40,078 nucleotides of DNA from an uncultured Collinsella sp. (GTDB lineage Bacteria > Actinomycetota > Coriobacteriia > Coriobacteriales > Coriobacteriaceae). Under the pieces are notes generated by a model. It was given only the letters and a program-made list of their open reading frames with translations. It was not told where the DNA came from and made no database searches. The stretch's first letter is position 1. Each line of letters begins with the position of its first letter. Location: positions 1-40,078 of the forward strand of contig UQIE01000020.1 in assembly GCA_900541065.1 (NCBI GenBank). Reading direction: 5' to 3'. A program made the position numbers and the translations under genes. This document shows positions 39,490 to 40,078 of the stretch, piece by piece.

Positions 39490-40078
39490 ATGCTTACCCA
39501 AGCAATCCTCATCGGACTTATCGCCGCATTTGGTAAGTTCGACTGCCAGCTCGGTACGCTCTATGCGTTCCGCCCCATCGTCCTGTGCCCGCTCGTGGGC
39601 CTGGTGCTGGGGGACCTGCAGTCCGGCCTCGCGATCGGCGCCAGCCTGGAGCTTCTGTTCATGGGCTCGATCTCCATCGGCGCCTACGTGCCGCCTGATG
39701 AGACGATCGGCGGCGTGCTCGCCTGCGCCTTCGCTATCCAGTTGGGCCAGAGCACCGAGGCAGCCATCGCGCTCGCTATGCCCATCGCCACGCTGTGCCT
39801 TGCCATCAAGAACATCCTCAACGCCGCCCTGCCGATTCTGGTTGACCGCGCTGATGTCTGCTCCGGCCAGGGCAACCTTAAGGGTGTCTATGCGATGCAC
39901 TTCCTGATCGGTTTGACCGGTATCATCATGGCGTTCCTGCTGTGCTCGCTGTCGTTCTATCTGGGTGCTGACGCCATCCAGGGCATGCTCGACTTCATCC
40001 CGCCCTTTGTCCTTGCTGGCTTTGGCGTTGCCGCCAACATCCTGCCGGCCATGGGCTTCGCCATGCTCGGCCGCCTGG
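39490..40078 (+). CDS. PTS mannose-family EIIC (partial, cut by window end)
   Basis: This open frame runs off the right edge; 196 codons are visible. It begins MLTQAILIGLIAAFGKFDCQ and is strongly hydrophobic, with FRPIVLCPLVGLVLGDLQ and ASLELLFMGSISIGAYVPPD, hallmark segments of the mannose/sorbose-type EIIC (AgaW/SorA/ManY). AGGAAAGGGGG precedes the ATG. The usual partner EIID should follow beyond the window. Its pairing with two SIS deglycases suggests import of an Amadori compound such as fructoselysine or glucoselysine, rather than plain mannose. Confidence 0.88.
   Translation, partial: MLTQAILIGLIAAFGKFDCQLGTLYAFRPIVLCPLVGLVLGDLQSGLAIGASLELLFMGSISIGAYVPPDETIGGVLACAFAIQLGQSTEAAIALAMPIATLCLAIKNILNAALPILVDRADVCSGQGNLKGVYAMHFLIGLTGIIMAFLLCSLSFYLGADAIQGMLDFIPPFVLAGFGVAANILPAMGFAMLGRL

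Overview
The window looks like chromosomal DNA from a high-GC Gram-positive gut anaerobe of the Coriobacteriia, most like Collinsella. This is inferred from gene content, codon use and gene order; no rRNA or other decisive marker is present. Most of the DNA is ordinary chromosome, with accessory character around 11.8-14.0 kb.

Region 1 (0-7 kb, all +) is a housekeeping block: acpS, nnrDE, alr, a family 4 uracil-DNA glycosylase, tsaE, and one 794-residue protein joining TsaB, RimI and TsaD. Together tsaE and the fusion cover most of the late steps of tRNA t6A synthesis. Region 2 (7.1-9.5 kb) is a CstA-family transporter behind an elaborate leader: a promoter with a palindrome in its spacer, a 14-codon Ile/Val-rich leader peptide with its own ribosome-binding site, two mutually exclusive hairpins and a terminator. 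Region 3 (9.6-14.0 kb) holds a protein with a JetD/Toprim-like C-terminal domain, a nested cruciform, tandem dyads in front of a lone AAA/DUF4143 ATPase, and a tRNA-Gln gene with a partial duplication of its 3' end nearby.

Region 4 (14.0-16.1 kb, -) has a peptidoglycan-binding protein and a polyprenyl diphosphate synthase. Region 5 (16.2-28.7 kb) is a carbohydrate module: a PTS EIIC-EIIB protein fused to a HAD phosphatase, a divergent GntR/HutC repressor, a CUT1 ABC importer (Tat lipoprotein, two permeases, ATPase), glycogen/maltodextrin phosphorylase and 4-alpha-glucanotransferase. Five near-identical palindromes (consensus TTGTTTAAACAA) lie at the PTS, repressor, ABC and glucanotransferase promoters and suggest a single regulon for alpha-glucan uptake and breakdown. 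A three-unit, 80-bp-period array of inverted repeats lies between the ABC genes and the phosphorylase.

Region 6 (28.8-33.8 kb) holds galE, a secreted coiled-coil peptidoglycan hydrolase, murB and a LacI-type regulator. Region 7 (34.0-40.1 kb, +) has a small unknown protein, two overlapping GntR/HutC regulators, two SIS-domain proteins and mannose-family PTS components EIIA, EIIB and the start of EIIC. This gene set resembles the Salmonella gfr system for uptake of fructoselysine/glucoselysine and their deglycation after phosphorylation.

A dispersed intergenic repeat occurs three times (about 7.1, 12.0 and 31.5 kb), each time just 3' of a gene. Its central hairpin shows compensatory base changes.
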